64,000 nt of DNA from Parvularcula sp. (GCA_002704915.1 PAIP01000078.1:30442-94441), one strand, 5' to 3'. Positions 27,001 through 36,559 are shown, counted from the first letter of the stretch. A program made the numbers and translations. The notes: generated by a model from the sequence alone, not told the origin.

Positions 27001-27648
27001 TTAGCCGCCGAATTTGAATTCCAGATTGAGACCGAAGCTTTCGGCGTTGGCGTCGCCGAACTCATAGTGGGTGTAGTCGGCGCGCAGGGAGAGATTTTCA
27101 GTGAAATCATAAGCTGCTGACGCGCCAAAGGCGGGTCCGTCATCGGAGCCGCCGAAAACGAGCTCATTGCCGCCAAGCGTCTGGACGGTGGAGTCGATCT
27201 CGGCGAAGGCGTAACCAGCCCGCGCCGAGAGATCGAAGCGATCGCTTACGGGCAGAATAAAGCGCCCATAGCCGCCGACGAGATAATCGAGGCCGAGATC
27301 GCCGGGGCCGGCGATGACGTCATCGAAAAATCCGTCATCATTATCGTCGAAATCGAGATCGTCTTCGTCGCCATTGAAATCGAAATCGCCGTCATCAATG
27401 CCGAAGGAGATGTCGCCTTCGACGGCGAAGAACCTGGCGAATTGCCAGCCGCCGCGGGCGGTGATCGCGCTGACGTCGGCGCTGCCGCCGAGCTCCTCAT
27501 CGAAATCCATATAATTATAGCCGGCGGAGATGTAGGGGCCCGTCGCCTCGGCGCCGGCGCCGTAGCCTTGGGCGTAAGATGATCCGGCCGCGAGAGACGT
27601 CCCGGCGGTGAGCGCGCAAAGCAGCATCGTTTTATTTTTGATCTTCAT
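27001..27648 (-). CDS. Small outer-membrane beta-barrel protein
   Basis: 215 residues with a Sec signal peptide (cleavage after ...GSSYAQ) and an OmpA/porin-like 8-strand pattern of alternating residues, for example YISAGYNYMDF, FDLSARAGYAFAEI and LSLRADYTHYEFG. The central loop is extremely rich in Asp and Phe (residues about 85-110: DFDFNGDEDDLDFDDNDDG), possibly a cation-binding extracellular loop. It ends ...LEFKFGG. ATG 27648 has AAGGACA before it. Divergent from the AbgT gene, with 187 bases between. Confidence 0.82.
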   Translation of the reverse strand: MKIKNKTMLLCALTAGTSLAAGSSYAQGYGAGAEATGPYISAGYNYMDFDEELGGSADVSAITARGGWQFARFFAVEGDISFGIDDGDFDFNGDEDDLDFDDNDDGFFDDVIAGPGDLGLDYLVGGYGRFILPVSDRFDLSARAGYAFAEIDSTVQTLGGNELVFGGSDDGPAFGASAAYDFTENLSLRADYTHYEFGDANAESFGLNLEFKFGG

Positions 27649-27835
27649 ACTCTTGTCCTTCCAACTGTTCCTGAGGAGGCGTTTTGTCTTGGGGCAACAA
27701 CCGCAAGCTGCGCCGGTTCCAACCCGTACAAAGGTTCATGTTCGTGGCCAGGCGCCTCTAGTCTTTTGAAAAAGCGCGCGAATTGCCTTTGCGGAGAAAT
27801 CTGCCCATGCTTGCGGGAAAAGCGAGGAGGGCGGC

Positions 27836-29398
27836 ATGGCCGAAAGAGGCGCTCAGAAGGGGTTTTTGGGCTGGGTGGAGCGGACCGGAAACCGGTTGCC
27901 AGACCCGGTCTTCATCTTTTTCTATCTCATCCTGGGGCTGGTGGCGGTCAGCGTGCTGGCGGCGGCGACCGGACTGTCGGTCCCGCATCCGACGCAGGTG
28001 AACGACCTTGGCGCGCCGGTCATGATCGATGCGGCGAGCCTTTTGTCCGCCGGGAACATTCAAAGGCTGTGGGTCGAAATGCCGGCGACCTTCACGCATT
28101 TCCATCCTCTCGGTTATGTGCTGGTCGTCATGCTCGGCGCCGGCATCGCAGAACGCAGCGGATTGTTCGGCGCCGCCATGCGCGCCGCGGTCAGGAATGC
28201 GCCGAAATTTCTGCTGACGCCTATGGTGGCGCTCGTCGCAATGATCGGCAATCTCGCAGCCGATGCGGCCTATGTCGTCTTGATTCCGCTCGCCGGCGTT
28301 CTCTATGCGGCGGCGGGGCGCCACCCCATCGCCGGGATCGCCGCGGCGTTCGCCGGCGTTTCCGGCGGCTTTTCGGCAAACCTGTTGCCGGGCCAGCTCG
28401 ATGCTCTCCTGTTCGGCATCACCGAAGCGGCGGCGGAGGCGATTGTGCCGAGCTGGGACGCCAATATTGCCGGCAACTGGTATTTCATTTTTGCGATGAC
28501 CTTCGTATTTTTGCCGGTGATCTGGTTCGTGACGGACCGCATCATCGAGCCGCGGCTCGGCGGCTATGTGCCTGAAGGCCCGGCGGGCGAGATGGTGAAG
28601 GACGGCGACAAGCCGCTGACGGCCGACCAGAAAAAAGGCCTCATCCGCGCGCTCATTGCGTCGCTTCTCGTTTGCGCGCTCTGGGTGCTGTTCACGGTTG
28701 GGCCCGGAACGCCGCTGATCGATGAAACGGCGCGGCCCGAAGCGCGGCTGTCGCCTTTTTACAGATCGCTGGTGGCTGGGTTCTTCATCCTGTTCATGGC
28801 GGCGGGCTGGGCCTATGGCAAAGCCGCCGGCACGGTCAAAACCCATCGCGACATCGTGCGCATGATGTCTGAGGCGATGGGCGATCTCGCCTATTATCTG
28901 GTGCTGGCTTTTGCAGCGGCGCATTTCGTCGCCATGTTCGCCTGGTCCAATCTCGGGCTCATCTTTGCGGTGAACGGCGCCGACTTCATTCAAGGCTCCG
29001 GCCTGCCAATGCCGCTCACGCTCGCGCTGATTGTTTTGTTGACCGGCCTCGTTAATCTCTTCGTCGGCTCGGCAAGCGCGAAATGGGCGCTTTTGGCGCC
29101 GGTGCTGATCCCCATGCTGATGCTGCTCGGCGTCAGCCCGGAGACAACAACGGCGGCCTATCGCGTCGGCGACAGCGCCACCAATATCATAACCCCGCTC
29201 ATGGTCTATTTCCCGCTCATCCTCACCTTCTGTCAGCGTTGGCAAAAGGATTACGGCCTTGGCAGCCTGACCGCGACCATGATTCCTTATTCGCTGTTCC
29301 TGATGGTGAGCGGACTTGTGCTGGTGATGATCTGGGTGACGCTCGGGCTTCCCTTGGGTCCGGGCGCGGAACTTCATTACGAACTGCCCGCGCAATAA
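27836..29398 (+). CDS. AbgT-family transporter
   Basis: Inner-membrane antiporter family whose founding member takes up p-aminobenzoyl-glutamate; other members export sulfonamides. 520 residues, about 12 membrane segments or re-entrant loops. Family segments include TFTHFHPLGYVLVVMLGAGI, GNLAADAAYVVLIPLAG, FVGSASAKWALLAPVLIPML and YRVGDSATNIITPLM. ATG 27836 is preceded by GAGGAGGG. The DUF885 gene follows 26 bases downstream, so it is probably co-transcribed. Confidence 0.93.
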   Translation: MAERGAQKGFLGWVERTGNRLPDPVFIFFYLILGLVAVSVLAAATGLSVPHPTQVNDLGAPVMIDAASLLSAGNIQRLWVEMPATFTHFHPLGYVLVVMLGAGIAERSGLFGAAMRAAVRNAPKFLLTPMVALVAMIGNLAADAAYVVLIPLAGVLYAAAGRHPIAGIAAAFAGVSGGFSANLLPGQLDALLFGITEAAAEAIVPSWDANIAGNWYFIFAMTFVFLPVIWFVTDRIIEPRLGGYVPEGPAGEMVKDGDKPLTADQKKGLIRALIASLLVCALWVLFTVGPGTPLIDETARPEARLSPFYRSLVAGFFILFMAAGWAYGKAAGTVKTHRDIVRMMSEAMGDLAYYLVLAFAAAHFVAMFAWSNLGLIFAVNGADFIQGSGLPMPLTLALIVLLTGLVNLFVGSASAKWALLAPVLIPMLMLLGVSPETTTAAYRVGDSATNIITPLMVYFPLILTFCQRWQKDYGLGSLTATMIPYSLFLMVSGLVLVMIWVTLGLPLGPGAELHYELPAQ

Positions 29399-29424
29399 AG
29401 CCTTGTGTAACTGGAGAAACGCCC

Positions 29425-31086
29425 ATGCAAAGGTTGATGTCGATATGCGCCGCCACGCTTCTGGCTTGCGCTCCTGCCTGGGCGGCGGGACCGCCTTCCG
29501 GAAAGGGAACCTATAAAGATCTGCAAGAGGTCTTTGCAGCGTTTGAGGAGTACAAGACGCCAGCGGCGTGGAACGCGAATTTCAACGACCCTGATGCGCC
29601 CAATCACGGATTGATCGACTACAGCGCCCAAACAACCGCCGAACGCCTTCAGAAAATCGAGGAGCTTCGTTCCTCGCTTGATACTCTCAACGCGGCGGCG
29701 TGGAAGCGCGCGCGGCAGGCGGAGTATCTCGCTGTGCGCGCTCAGGTCGATGCGGAGCTGTTCCGGCTGAAAGTCTCGCGGCCATGGGCGCGCGATCCCG
29801 GCTTTTACGTGGACCAGCTCTTGCGTTTCACCTTTACGGAATTGCCCGTCCAAGGCGAGGACAAGGCGAAGCTGGAGCGGCAACTGGCGGCGGTTCCGGC
29901 GATTATCAAAGCGGCGAGGGACAATCTCGACGATGTCGCGGCGGATTACGCAAAGCTCGCTCTTCACAATCTGACGACATCAGACGGGGTTGGGCACGGC
30001 CACCCCTATCGTGCAGAGCCCCCTGCTGGCGTGATCGGCTGGTATGAAGACCTTCACGCCCGCGCGCTCGAAGCGCAGCCTGAGCTGGCGCCGGCGGTCG
30101 AAGAGGCAAAAGAAAGCATTGTCGGGCTTCAAGGCTGGCTGGAAGAAAATCTCGACAGCTTCACCGCGCCTGCCGGAGTCGGCGCAGCGCAATATGACTG
30201 GTATTTAAAGCACGCCAAACTGCTGCCTTACACCGGCGACGAATTGATCCTCATGGCGGACCGGGAATGGGAGCGGGTTTATTCATTTTACACGCTCTCG
30301 CGCCACCGCAATCGCAAGCTGCCTGAACTCGAGCCTGCGAAAAGCAAAGAAGAATACGAGCGGCGCATCGAAGCGACGGACAGGAACATCCGCGACTTCC
30401 TGACCCGCGAGGAGATCATGACCATTCCCGATTATGTGGGCAAGCTCGGCTATAACGCGCCGTTCATCGAGCGCGCGCAAGGCCTGAATTTCTGGGAGGC
30501 TGTGCAGTTCCGCGACCCGCATCCCGATCACCTTCACGCTGTTGTTCCCGGCCATCGTTTCGACGGACTAGTCGAGGATAATAATGATCATCCCATTCGC
30601 GGAAGCATTTCCGATGGCGTGCGGGCGGAAGGGTGGGGCGTTTATCTGGAAGAAGCGATGATGCAGGCGGGGGTTCTCGGCGACCGGCCGCGTGTCGATG
30701 AGCTGATATATTTGTTCGGTATTTTCCGCGCGGCGCGAGTGCCGGCGGATGTGAAGATGCAGCGCAATGAGTGGACCGTGCAGGAGGCCGTGGATTTCAT
30801 GCGGGCGAAAACGCCCTGGCTCGATGAAAATGTGGCGCGGGTGGATGCCGAGATTTATCTGCGCCGTCCGCCGGGCTACGGCGTAGGCTACACGATCGGA
30901 ATGCTGCAGATGCGCAAATTGCTGGCCGATGTTTCAGCGCAACAGGGCGCTGATTTTGTCATGAAGCAATTTCACGACGATTTTCTTGCGGCCGGACGGC
31001 TGCCCATTTCCCTCATTCGCTGGGAAATGACGGGACTTGAGGATGAGGTCCGGGGCTTCTGGGAGACTGAACCTCTGCCGGAATAG
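29425..31086 (+). CDS. Exported DUF885-family protein
   Basis: DUF885 proteins look like helical zinc-peptidase relatives of unknown substrate. From ATG 29425 (GGAG upstream; the frame is open much further but only as a shadow of the transporter gene) it has 553 residues with a signal peptide ending at ...APAWAAG. The usual HE-x-PGHH metal site appears as HAVVPGHRF here, with Ala in place of the expected Glu; the second motif EGWGVYLEEAM is intact. So it may be catalytically altered. It is the partner of the AbgT gene, pointing to peptide or acyl-amino-acid use. Confidence 0.82.
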   Translation: MQRLMSICAATLLACAPAWAAGPPSGKGTYKDLQEVFAAFEEYKTPAAWNANFNDPDAPNHGLIDYSAQTTAERLQKIEELRSSLDTLNAAAWKRARQAEYLAVRAQVDAELFRLKVSRPWARDPGFYVDQLLRFTFTELPVQGEDKAKLERQLAAVPAIIKAARDNLDDVAADYAKLALHNLTTSDGVGHGHPYRAEPPAGVIGWYEDLHARALEAQPELAPAVEEAKESIVGLQGWLEENLDSFTAPAGVGAAQYDWYLKHAKLLPYTGDELILMADREWERVYSFYTLSRHRNRKLPELEPAKSKEEYERRIEATDRNIRDFLTREEIMTIPDYVGKLGYNAPFIERAQGLNFWEAVQFRDPHPDHLHAVVPGHRFDGLVEDNNDHPIRGSISDGVRAEGWGVYLEEAMMQAGVLGDRPRVDELIYLFGIFRAARVPADVKMQRNEWTVQEAVDFMRAKTPWLDENVARVDAEIYLRRPPGYGVGYTIGMLQMRKLLADVSAQQGADFVMKQFHDDFLAAGRLPISLIRWEMTGLEDEVRGFWETEPLPE

Positions 31087-31112
31087 AATGCCTTAAAATA
31101 AGACGCAAAAAA

Positions 31113-31137
31113 AGCCCGCCGGTTTCGGCGGGCTTTT
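31113..31137. terminator. Bidirectional Rho-independent terminator
   Basis: AGCCCGCC (31113-31120) and GGCGGGCT (31127-31134) with a 6-base loop; an A-run on the left (seven As) and TTTT on the right let it work for both the DUF885 gene and the convergent subtilase-like gene. Confidence 0.88.
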
Positions 31138-31158
31138 CTCTTGCATGTGTGCTGGCAT

Positions 31159-33486
31159 TTAGCGCGGACTATGGTCTCCATAACCGCCATGACCCCAGCC
31201 ATTGCCCCAGCCGTAGCGGGCGCCGCGGCCGCGATCGAACCGCAGAAGCGCTTTCTTCGCGTCGACCATGCCGAAGCCGGAGTCGAAATCGAAGCCCTTG
31301 GGCCCGACTTCGTCGAACACCTGGATCGTTTCGCCGGTGCCGTTATCGGCGCGAACGGTCATGTCTTGTGCGGTGGCGCGCATGACCCAGTAGATGGCTT
31401 CCGGATCCGACCGGTCGCAGGGGCCCAGAAGGGCGCCGTCCGCGACGAGATCGGCGACTTCATCAGGCGACACGCGAAGGTCACGACCGCGAATGCGGGA
31501 AGGCCGCGGATCGCGTTTGCGGAACCACCAATTGTGGCCTCTCCAGCGCTTGTCGCGCGGCATGCACATCCGGTAACTCACCTGGCCTGAATGAGCCACC
31601 CGAACGATCTGGGAGTTCTCAGAATCGATCATCAGCGCTGCGACCGATGCCGCGTGAGGCGCCGCTGCGGACGTGCCGAAGAAGTTCGGGAACTCGCCCG
31701 GCTCGCCGGTCGCGAATACGCCGTCGCCGTCATCGTCGTCACGGCTCGTGTCATTGGTGAAGAAGGTCGTGTTTGTTCCGTCCGGCGCCGTGAGGCCGGG
31801 CTTCAGACGAACTTCCGGCCGTCTCAAACGATTGCCTTCCGTGTCGAAGAAGATCGGCGTGCCGCCCGCAGACGAAAAGTCATTGAGGCAGGCGGGAACG
31901 CATTCCGGCTCACCGGCCATCGCCCGCAATTGAAGCGTCGAGGGATCGCCGATGAATTCTTCGGTGAAGTAGAACGCAGCCGCGCCCACGCCTTCCGCTC
32001 CGGCCGCATTATTATGGCCAAAACCTGAAGGCGCGTTGACCTCATATTCCGATGAGGCGAATCCGCCGCCGAAAATGACGAATTTCACAAAGCCGGGCGC
32101 ATCGCCGGACTGCGTTTCAAAACCGAGCTGCACCGTAGATCCGCCAATAAAGTCGACGAGCGAGACAAGCTCGATGGCGTCTCCGCCGCCGCCGCCGTCA
32201 AGCGGCACGCCGCCATCGGTGAACAGGAACTGACACAGATCGGGGAAGAAGCCGTTGGCGTCGAGGAATTCGAAACAATCCGGAACGCGATTCCCCGTCT
32301 CGTCGAACATGATGACGTCTACGTCATTGGGAGCGCCAACGCTTCCGGAGGCTGAAAGGTTCGGGCTGTCCCACTGGAAGGTGAGATTGGTCTGAAGCGC
32401 GCCATTGAGCTGGACCGTCATCAACGGATCTTCTCCGGCCCCGGGATCGAAGTCATGAAAGGTGGAGCCGTCAAAGGCGATCGGCCGGTATGTTGTGTCG
32501 AAAGCATCCCGGGCGCGGTTGCCGTTGGATGAATAATACGGAATGCCGAGACGGGAGACTTCGTCAGCAGCCTGCGCGATGATGCCGTCCTGGAACATCG
32601 GCTCGGTAAAGTAGATCACGTCATCGACGATCACGTCTGCGCCGGCCATCGCCAGATCGATAATGCCTTGTGCGAACACCGCTTCGCCGCCAAAGGCGGT
32701 ATGGAAAACGATTTTCGCTTCCGGTGCGATGTCATGGATCAATTGCGCCATGCCCCGGCCTTCATCGATACAGTCGGGATCGGTGGGCGGCAGATCTTCG
32801 AGAATGACGACATTCGGCGGCACGTCGTTATTGGCTTCGTCTTCGGCGGGCGTCGTGTAAACACCGGCGGCGTTAAGCGGGCCGGGATCGCAGGCGAAGC
32901 TGTCCGACAGAACGCCAATGGTGAGGCCGGAGCCGTCATAGCCGAGTTCTTCGCGCACAATGTCGGTGCGCATGGAGCGGTCGCCTTGCGAGGTGACGAG
33001 GCCCACATTGGTTGTCGCCATGGCGGGGCGGGCGAAAGCGAGATAATTGCTGGCCGCCAGATCGTCGAGCCGGTCCACGGGGAATGAAGCCGAGACGGTC
33101 TTGCCGGCGCTTGCAACATTGCGGGCGCCCATGGCTTCCATTGTTGCGGAAAGATCGTCGGTCGCGCCCGAGGCGATGGCGTCGAGGCGCACATAGCCGT
33201 CCGGGCTGACATTCGCGACTACCAGCTCCCGGTCGCCTGCGCCGGCGCGGCCGAGTTCCGCACCCTCGCCGGACCAGTCCGGCCGGGACTTCACGGCCGG
33301 AGCCGCGCGACGCGCGCTTCTCAACACAACGGCTGATTGATTTTTCTTGTAAACGACGTTCAAGGCGCCGCCTATTTTTCGCATCTCAGAATCTTTTTCG
33401 CCGGTTTTTGCGGTCGCCAACGATGGAACAGCGCATAACGCTGCAGCCATGCTGACGCCGAGAAATATCTTTCTAAGCATCGTCAT
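31159..33486 (-). CDS. Secreted subtilase-like (S8/S53-like) protein
   Basis: 775 residues with a signal peptide (about 1-26). The N-terminal ~170 residues resemble a pro-region. The peptidase fold starts at TIGVLSDSF (Asp195). The usual subtilisin His motif is absent; instead DEGRGMAQLIHDIAPEAKI puts a Glu (242) and an Asp (252) as in sedolisin-type sites. The nucleophile is in NFFGTSAAAPHAASVAALM (Ser606). Between about 330 and 590 is a large Cys-containing, Gly/Asp-rich insertion. The C-terminus is Gly/Trp/His-rich (GWGNGWGHGGYGDHSPR). Start ATG 33486 or 33480; GGAAAGGA suits either. Catalytic type is inference. Confidence 0.8.
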   Translation of the reverse strand: MTMLRKIFLGVSMAAALCAVPSLATAKTGEKDSEMRKIGGALNVVYKKNQSAVVLRSARRAAPAVKSRPDWSGEGAELGRAGAGDRELVVANVSPDGYVRLDAIASGATDDLSATMEAMGARNVASAGKTVSASFPVDRLDDLAASNYLAFARPAMATTNVGLVTSQGDRSMRTDIVREELGYDGSGLTIGVLSDSFACDPGPLNAAGVYTTPAEDEANNDVPPNVVILEDLPPTDPDCIDEGRGMAQLIHDIAPEAKIVFHTAFGGEAVFAQGIIDLAMAGADVIVDDVIYFTEPMFQDGIIAQAADEVSRLGIPYYSSNGNRARDAFDTTYRPIAFDGSTFHDFDPGAGEDPLMTVQLNGALQTNLTFQWDSPNLSASGSVGAPNDVDVIMFDETGNRVPDCFEFLDANGFFPDLCQFLFTDGGVPLDGGGGGDAIELVSLVDFIGGSTVQLGFETQSGDAPGFVKFVIFGGGFASSEYEVNAPSGFGHNNAAGAEGVGAAAFYFTEEFIGDPSTLQLRAMAGEPECVPACLNDFSSAGGTPIFFDTEGNRLRRPEVRLKPGLTAPDGTNTTFFTNDTSRDDDDGDGVFATGEPGEFPNFFGTSAAAPHAASVAALMIDSENSQIVRVAHSGQVSYRMCMPRDKRWRGHNWWFRKRDPRPSRIRGRDLRVSPDEVADLVADGALLGPCDRSDPEAIYWVMRATAQDMTVRADNGTGETIQVFDEVGPKGFDFDSGFGMVDAKKALLRFDRGRGARYGWGNGWGHGGYGDHSPR

Positions 33487-33794
33487 TCCTTTCCGTTGTT
33501 ACAGAAATTGTCTCTCATCGTTCAGATGATGAGAGAGAATTGAGAGCATTTTTTATGCTGCTATTTGGAAAACGCCCGGAAAAAGGACGATCTCCCCCAG
33601 CGCCTAATCAGTATCATGAGCGCGAAATGTCGCGCAAGCGATCATTGGCGTGCAAAATGAAAATGTACGATAGATGCGTTTATAGAGAATTGTTGCGCTA
33701 AAATTCGATCAAATTTTAGACGCAACCTCTCTTATTTGAATTATCATTGTACAGAGTATCGGGGAGCTGGTTCAGGCCGCTATAACATAACTCG
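33487..33794. promoter_or_regulatory. AT-rich region upstream of the subtilase-like gene
   Basis: 308 bases, clearly more AT-rich than its surroundings, with no reading frame I can support. TCTCTCATC (33511-33519) and GATGAGAGA (33528-33536) form a 9-bp hairpin about 25 bases upstream of the start codon, so in the 5' untranslated part of that mRNA or as an operator. The rest is probably promoter. Confidence 0.55.
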
Positions 33795-34292
33795 TTATAA
33801 TGACGGTCGACACGATCCCGTATAGATTACAACACCGCCAGTTTGCGCTGGGCCATATGCGAAAAAAGAATGATCGCTTTCAAACATAATGGCGACGCCA
33901 TCCTGTTGAAACGCGCGCAGATCCTTGGAGCGCAGCTTCTGTGCAGGCGCAGCAAAAAGATCGGGAGAAATGCTCGCGCTGAAAACCTGCCGGGGTTCCG
34001 GCTCGTAGGCTTCGCGCCCGGTTTCCTCATCCAGCCGGCGGAAAGGCGACTTTCGCAACTCATCCGGCGCTATCCGGGATTGAAAGGCTGAAAACACAAA
34101 CTCGCCAGGCGCGTCTTCGATTTTATAAGTCTGTGCGGAGGCGGACACCGCCGTCGCTTTCTCGATGCTGCAAGCATAGTCGCCAAAACCAGCGATGGGC
34201 GGCTGCGGCGCGGGTTTTATTGGCGCGGCGCTCCCCGAGCTTATCGCCAACGCAAGAATGAAACCAGAAGAGCTGCAGAAAAGGCGTTTCAT
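33795..34292 (-). CDS. Exported protein of unknown function
   Basis: 165 residues with a signal peptide (about 1-22, ending ...SGSAAP). I do not recognise the family. It has two cysteines in the mature part (DYACSIEK and GSCRPSL at the very end) that could pair, a DAPGEFVFSAFQSR segment, and no membrane helix. Encoded after cobS on the same strand with 128 bases between, so not obviously in its operon. Confidence 0.6.
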   Translation of the reverse strand: MKRLFCSSSGFILALAISSGSAAPIKPAPQPPIAGFGDYACSIEKATAVSASAQTYKIEDAPGEFVFSAFQSRIAPDELRKSPFRRLDEETGREAYEPEPRQVFSASISPDLFAAPAQKLRSKDLRAFQQDGVAIMFESDHSFFAYGPAQTGGVVIYTGSCRPSL

Positions 34293-34420
34293 GAGAGCAA
34301 ACCGTGAAGTTGCCGCGACGGTTCAAGAGTCGCTGCTGACAATCTTACACCGGCATAACGCAGGAGGCTGCATTAACATGCAGAAAATCTGTTATGCTGC
34401 ACTGCAGTTGCGGCGACGGG

Positions 34421-35410
34421 TTAGGCGACGCTCACCTGCGGCGCCGCTTCAGGAAGGTCCTCGCCAAAAGCGCGCTGATAAAACTCGGCGACCGTTGGCC
34501 GTTCCAGTTCATCGCATTTATTGAGAAACGTTACGCGGAACGCGTAACCGATATTCTGGAAGATCTCAGCGTTTTGCGCCCAGGTGATCACCGTGCGCGG
34601 GCTCATCACAGTTGAAATGTCCCCGGAGATGAAGGCGTTTCTAGTCATATCGGCGACTCGGACCATCGCATCGATTGCCTGGCGGCCTTCCTTGGAATCG
34701 TAAAGCGGCACTTTGGAAATGACGATTTCCATCTCTTCGTCATGTTCGAGATAGTTGAGGGTCGTCACGATGGACCAGCGGTCCATCTGGCCCTGGTTGA
34801 TCTGCTGCGTGCCATGATAAAGACCCGTCGTATCGCCAAGACCAATGGTGTTGGTTGTGGCGAACAGGCGGAACCAGGGATTCGGGGTCAGCACCTTGTT
34901 CTGGTCGAGCAGGGTCAGCCGGCCTTCCGCTTCAAGCACGCGCTGAATGACGAACATCACGTCCGGGCGGCCGGCGTCATACTCGTCGAACACCAGCGCC
35001 ACCGGGCGCTGGAACGCCCACGGCAAAATCCCTTCCTTGAACGCCGTCACCTGAACGCCGTTTTCCACGACAATGGCGTCCTTGCCGATGAGATCGATCC
35101 GCGAGACATGGCTATCGAGATTGACCCTTATGCAGGGCCAGTTGAGCCGCGCCGCCACCTGTTCGATATGTGTCGACTTGCCGGTGCCGTGATAGCCCTG
35201 AACCATGACTCGGCGGTTCTTGGCGAAGCCGGCTAGGATCGCCATCGTCGTCTCCGGGTCGAAGCGATAGGCGGGATCGAGCGGGGGCACATAAGAATTG
35301 GGCTTGGAAAAAGCCGGGATGTCGATATCCATCGCCACGCCAAAGGTCTCCTTGGCGGAGACGGTTTTGTCGGGGGCATCCAGAAATTCTTCGTCAGTAA
35401 TCACGGCCAT
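34421..35410 (-). CDS. cobS: Cobaltochelatase subunit CobS (AAA+ ATPase)
   Basis: AAA+ subunit of the aerobic cobaltochelatase. From ATG 35410 it has 329 residues, the family length; GGAAGAG lies about 12 bases upstream. Walker A is [10 protein letters not shown], Walker B is LVFDEYDAG, and sensor-like [10 protein letters not shown] follows. The upstream J-domain gene (same strand) and bolA match the usual alphaproteobacterial order. Its normal partner cobT is not the next gene: a 128-base gap and an unrelated exported protein follow. CobS may therefore work with a distant CobT or have another role. Confidence 0.93.
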   Translation of the reverse strand: MAVITDEEFLDAPDKTVSAKETFGVAMDIDIPAFSKPNSYVPPLDPAYRFDPETTMAILAGFAKNRRVMVQGYHGTGKSTHIEQVAARLNWPCIRVNLDSHVSRIDLIGKDAIVVENGVQVTAFKEGILPWAFQRPVALVFDEYDAGRPDVMFVIQRVLEAEGRLTLLDQNKVLTPNPWFRLFATTNTIGLGDTTGLYHGTQQINQGQMDRWSIVTTLNYLEHDEEMEIVISKVPLYDSKEGRQAIDAMVRVADMTRNAFISGDISTVMSPRTVITWAQNAEIFQNIGYAFRVTFLNKCDELERPTVAEFYQRAFGEDLPEAAPQVSVA

Positions 35411-35538
35411 GGAGCGATTATTCTCTTCCAACTGATTTCGCAGGCGCAAACTCGCCTGAAAGGCGGCTCAAGACAAGGCCTTGGGGCGCCTGAAGCCGGT
35501 GCGGCCCAAGGCCGCGAAAGCCGGAGCGCGCCAGGCGC

Positions 35539-36186
35539 CTAGAGGAACTGGGCTTTTTTCAGAATCTGATGGGCTTTGACCACTTCGGAAAGCTGCTGCT
35601 CGGCGCTGCGGTCGCCGCCATTGGAATCAGGGTGGAACCGGCGCACCAGTTCAGCATAGCGGCGGCGAATTTCGGAGGATTTGGCTGTATAGGGCAGGGC
35701 CATGGTGTCGAAGGCGTTGACCTGGAGCTTGGTCAGCCGTTTGCCCTCCCGATAATGGCCGCGGGTCTCGGTCTGGACCTTGGCTTCCTTGCCGAAAACC
35801 CCGAACGCGTCGTCCATATCGGCCGGTCCGCGGGCGTTGGCGGCGGCTCGGGCGCGGTCGTTTTTGCCCATGGACCAGGTGGGACGGTCGCCATATTGGC
35901 TTGATTCCCGCACCTTCTGCGCCTCATCCTCCGACAGGCCGTCAAAATAGTTCCAGCTACGGTTGTGCTCACGCGCGTGGGTCATGCACAGCCAGACGCG
36001 CTCGCGCGGCTCACGCGGCGATTTCGGCAGCGAACAGGCGGCCTTTGAGTCGCAGTCGGGCGCGACGCAATCATGCTTGGCGGGGTCTTCGCCGGACTGG
36101 GCCGCCGAGGCGGTCTTTTTCTGCCGGCCGGGCGGTTTCACCCGGATGTCGAAGCCGAGACGCGGTTTGTACTTTTCTGTAGCCAT
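35539..36186 (-). CDS. J-domain (DnaJ-like) protein
   Basis: From ATG 36186 it has 215 residues. The J domain is C-terminal (about 150-215) with the HPD motif in RRFHPDSNGGD, so it would stimulate an Hsp70. The N-terminal part has Cys pairs (DCVAPDC and AACSLPKSP, WLCMTHAREHNRSW) that might bind a metal. It lies between bolA (divergent) and cobS (same strand), an arrangement common in alphaproteobacteria. The frame extends 66 codons upstream but only antisense to bolA. Confidence 0.88.
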   Translation of the reverse strand: MATEKYKPRLGFDIRVKPPGRQKKTASAAQSGEDPAKHDCVAPDCDSKAACSLPKSPREPRERVWLCMTHAREHNRSWNYFDGLSEDEAQKVRESSQYGDRPTWSMGKNDRARAAANARGPADMDDAFGVFGKEAKVQTETRGHYREGKRLTKLQVNAFDTMALPYTAKSSEIRRRYAELVRRFHPDSNGGDRSAEQQLSEVVKAHQILKKAQFL

Positions 36187-36246
36187 CGCGCCAATATGGG
36201 GGCGGTCGCCGCTTGACACAATCTTGACGTCTATGGCTGTTATGTC

Positions 36247-36534
36247 ATGTCTGGGAACATGCGTGTTTCTGAAACCATCCGCCAAAAGCTGATCGCTGCA
36301 CTCTCCCCTGAACAGGTGGAGGTGACGGATGAATCCCACCTCCATGCCGGGCATGCCGGTGCGCGGGAAGGGGGCGAATCGCATTTTCGCCTGCTAGTCG
36401 TGGCCAGCATATTCGAGGGCATGAACCGGGTCTCGCGCCAGCGCATGGTAAACGAAGTTCTTCGCGACGAGCTTGCCGGTCCGGTCCACGCCCTCGCCAT
36501 GAAGACCTTGACGCCGCAAGAAGCGGCGGCCTGA
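36247..36534 (+). CDS. bolA: BolA-family protein
   Basis: Small alpha/beta (class II KH-like) protein; BolA proteins bind monothiol glutaredoxins with Fe-S clusters and affect morphology. 95 residues from ATG 36247, or 91 from ATG 36259 (MRVSETIRQKL), which is the more usual N-terminus. Conserved DESHLHAGHAG includes the Fe-S ligand His, and VSRQRMVNEVL is the KH-like part. Confidence 0.93.
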   Translation: MSGNMRVSETIRQKLIAALSPEQVEVTDESHLHAGHAGAREGGESHFRLLVVASIFEGMNRVSRQRMVNEVLRDELAGPVHALAMKTLTPQEAAA

Positions 36535-36559
36535 GCGCCAGGGAAAAAAGAGCTAGATT

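Noticed and set aside
27758..29395. 545-codon minus-strand frame opposite the AbgT gene
   Set aside because: Arg/His/Gln-rich shadow of a membrane protein gene.
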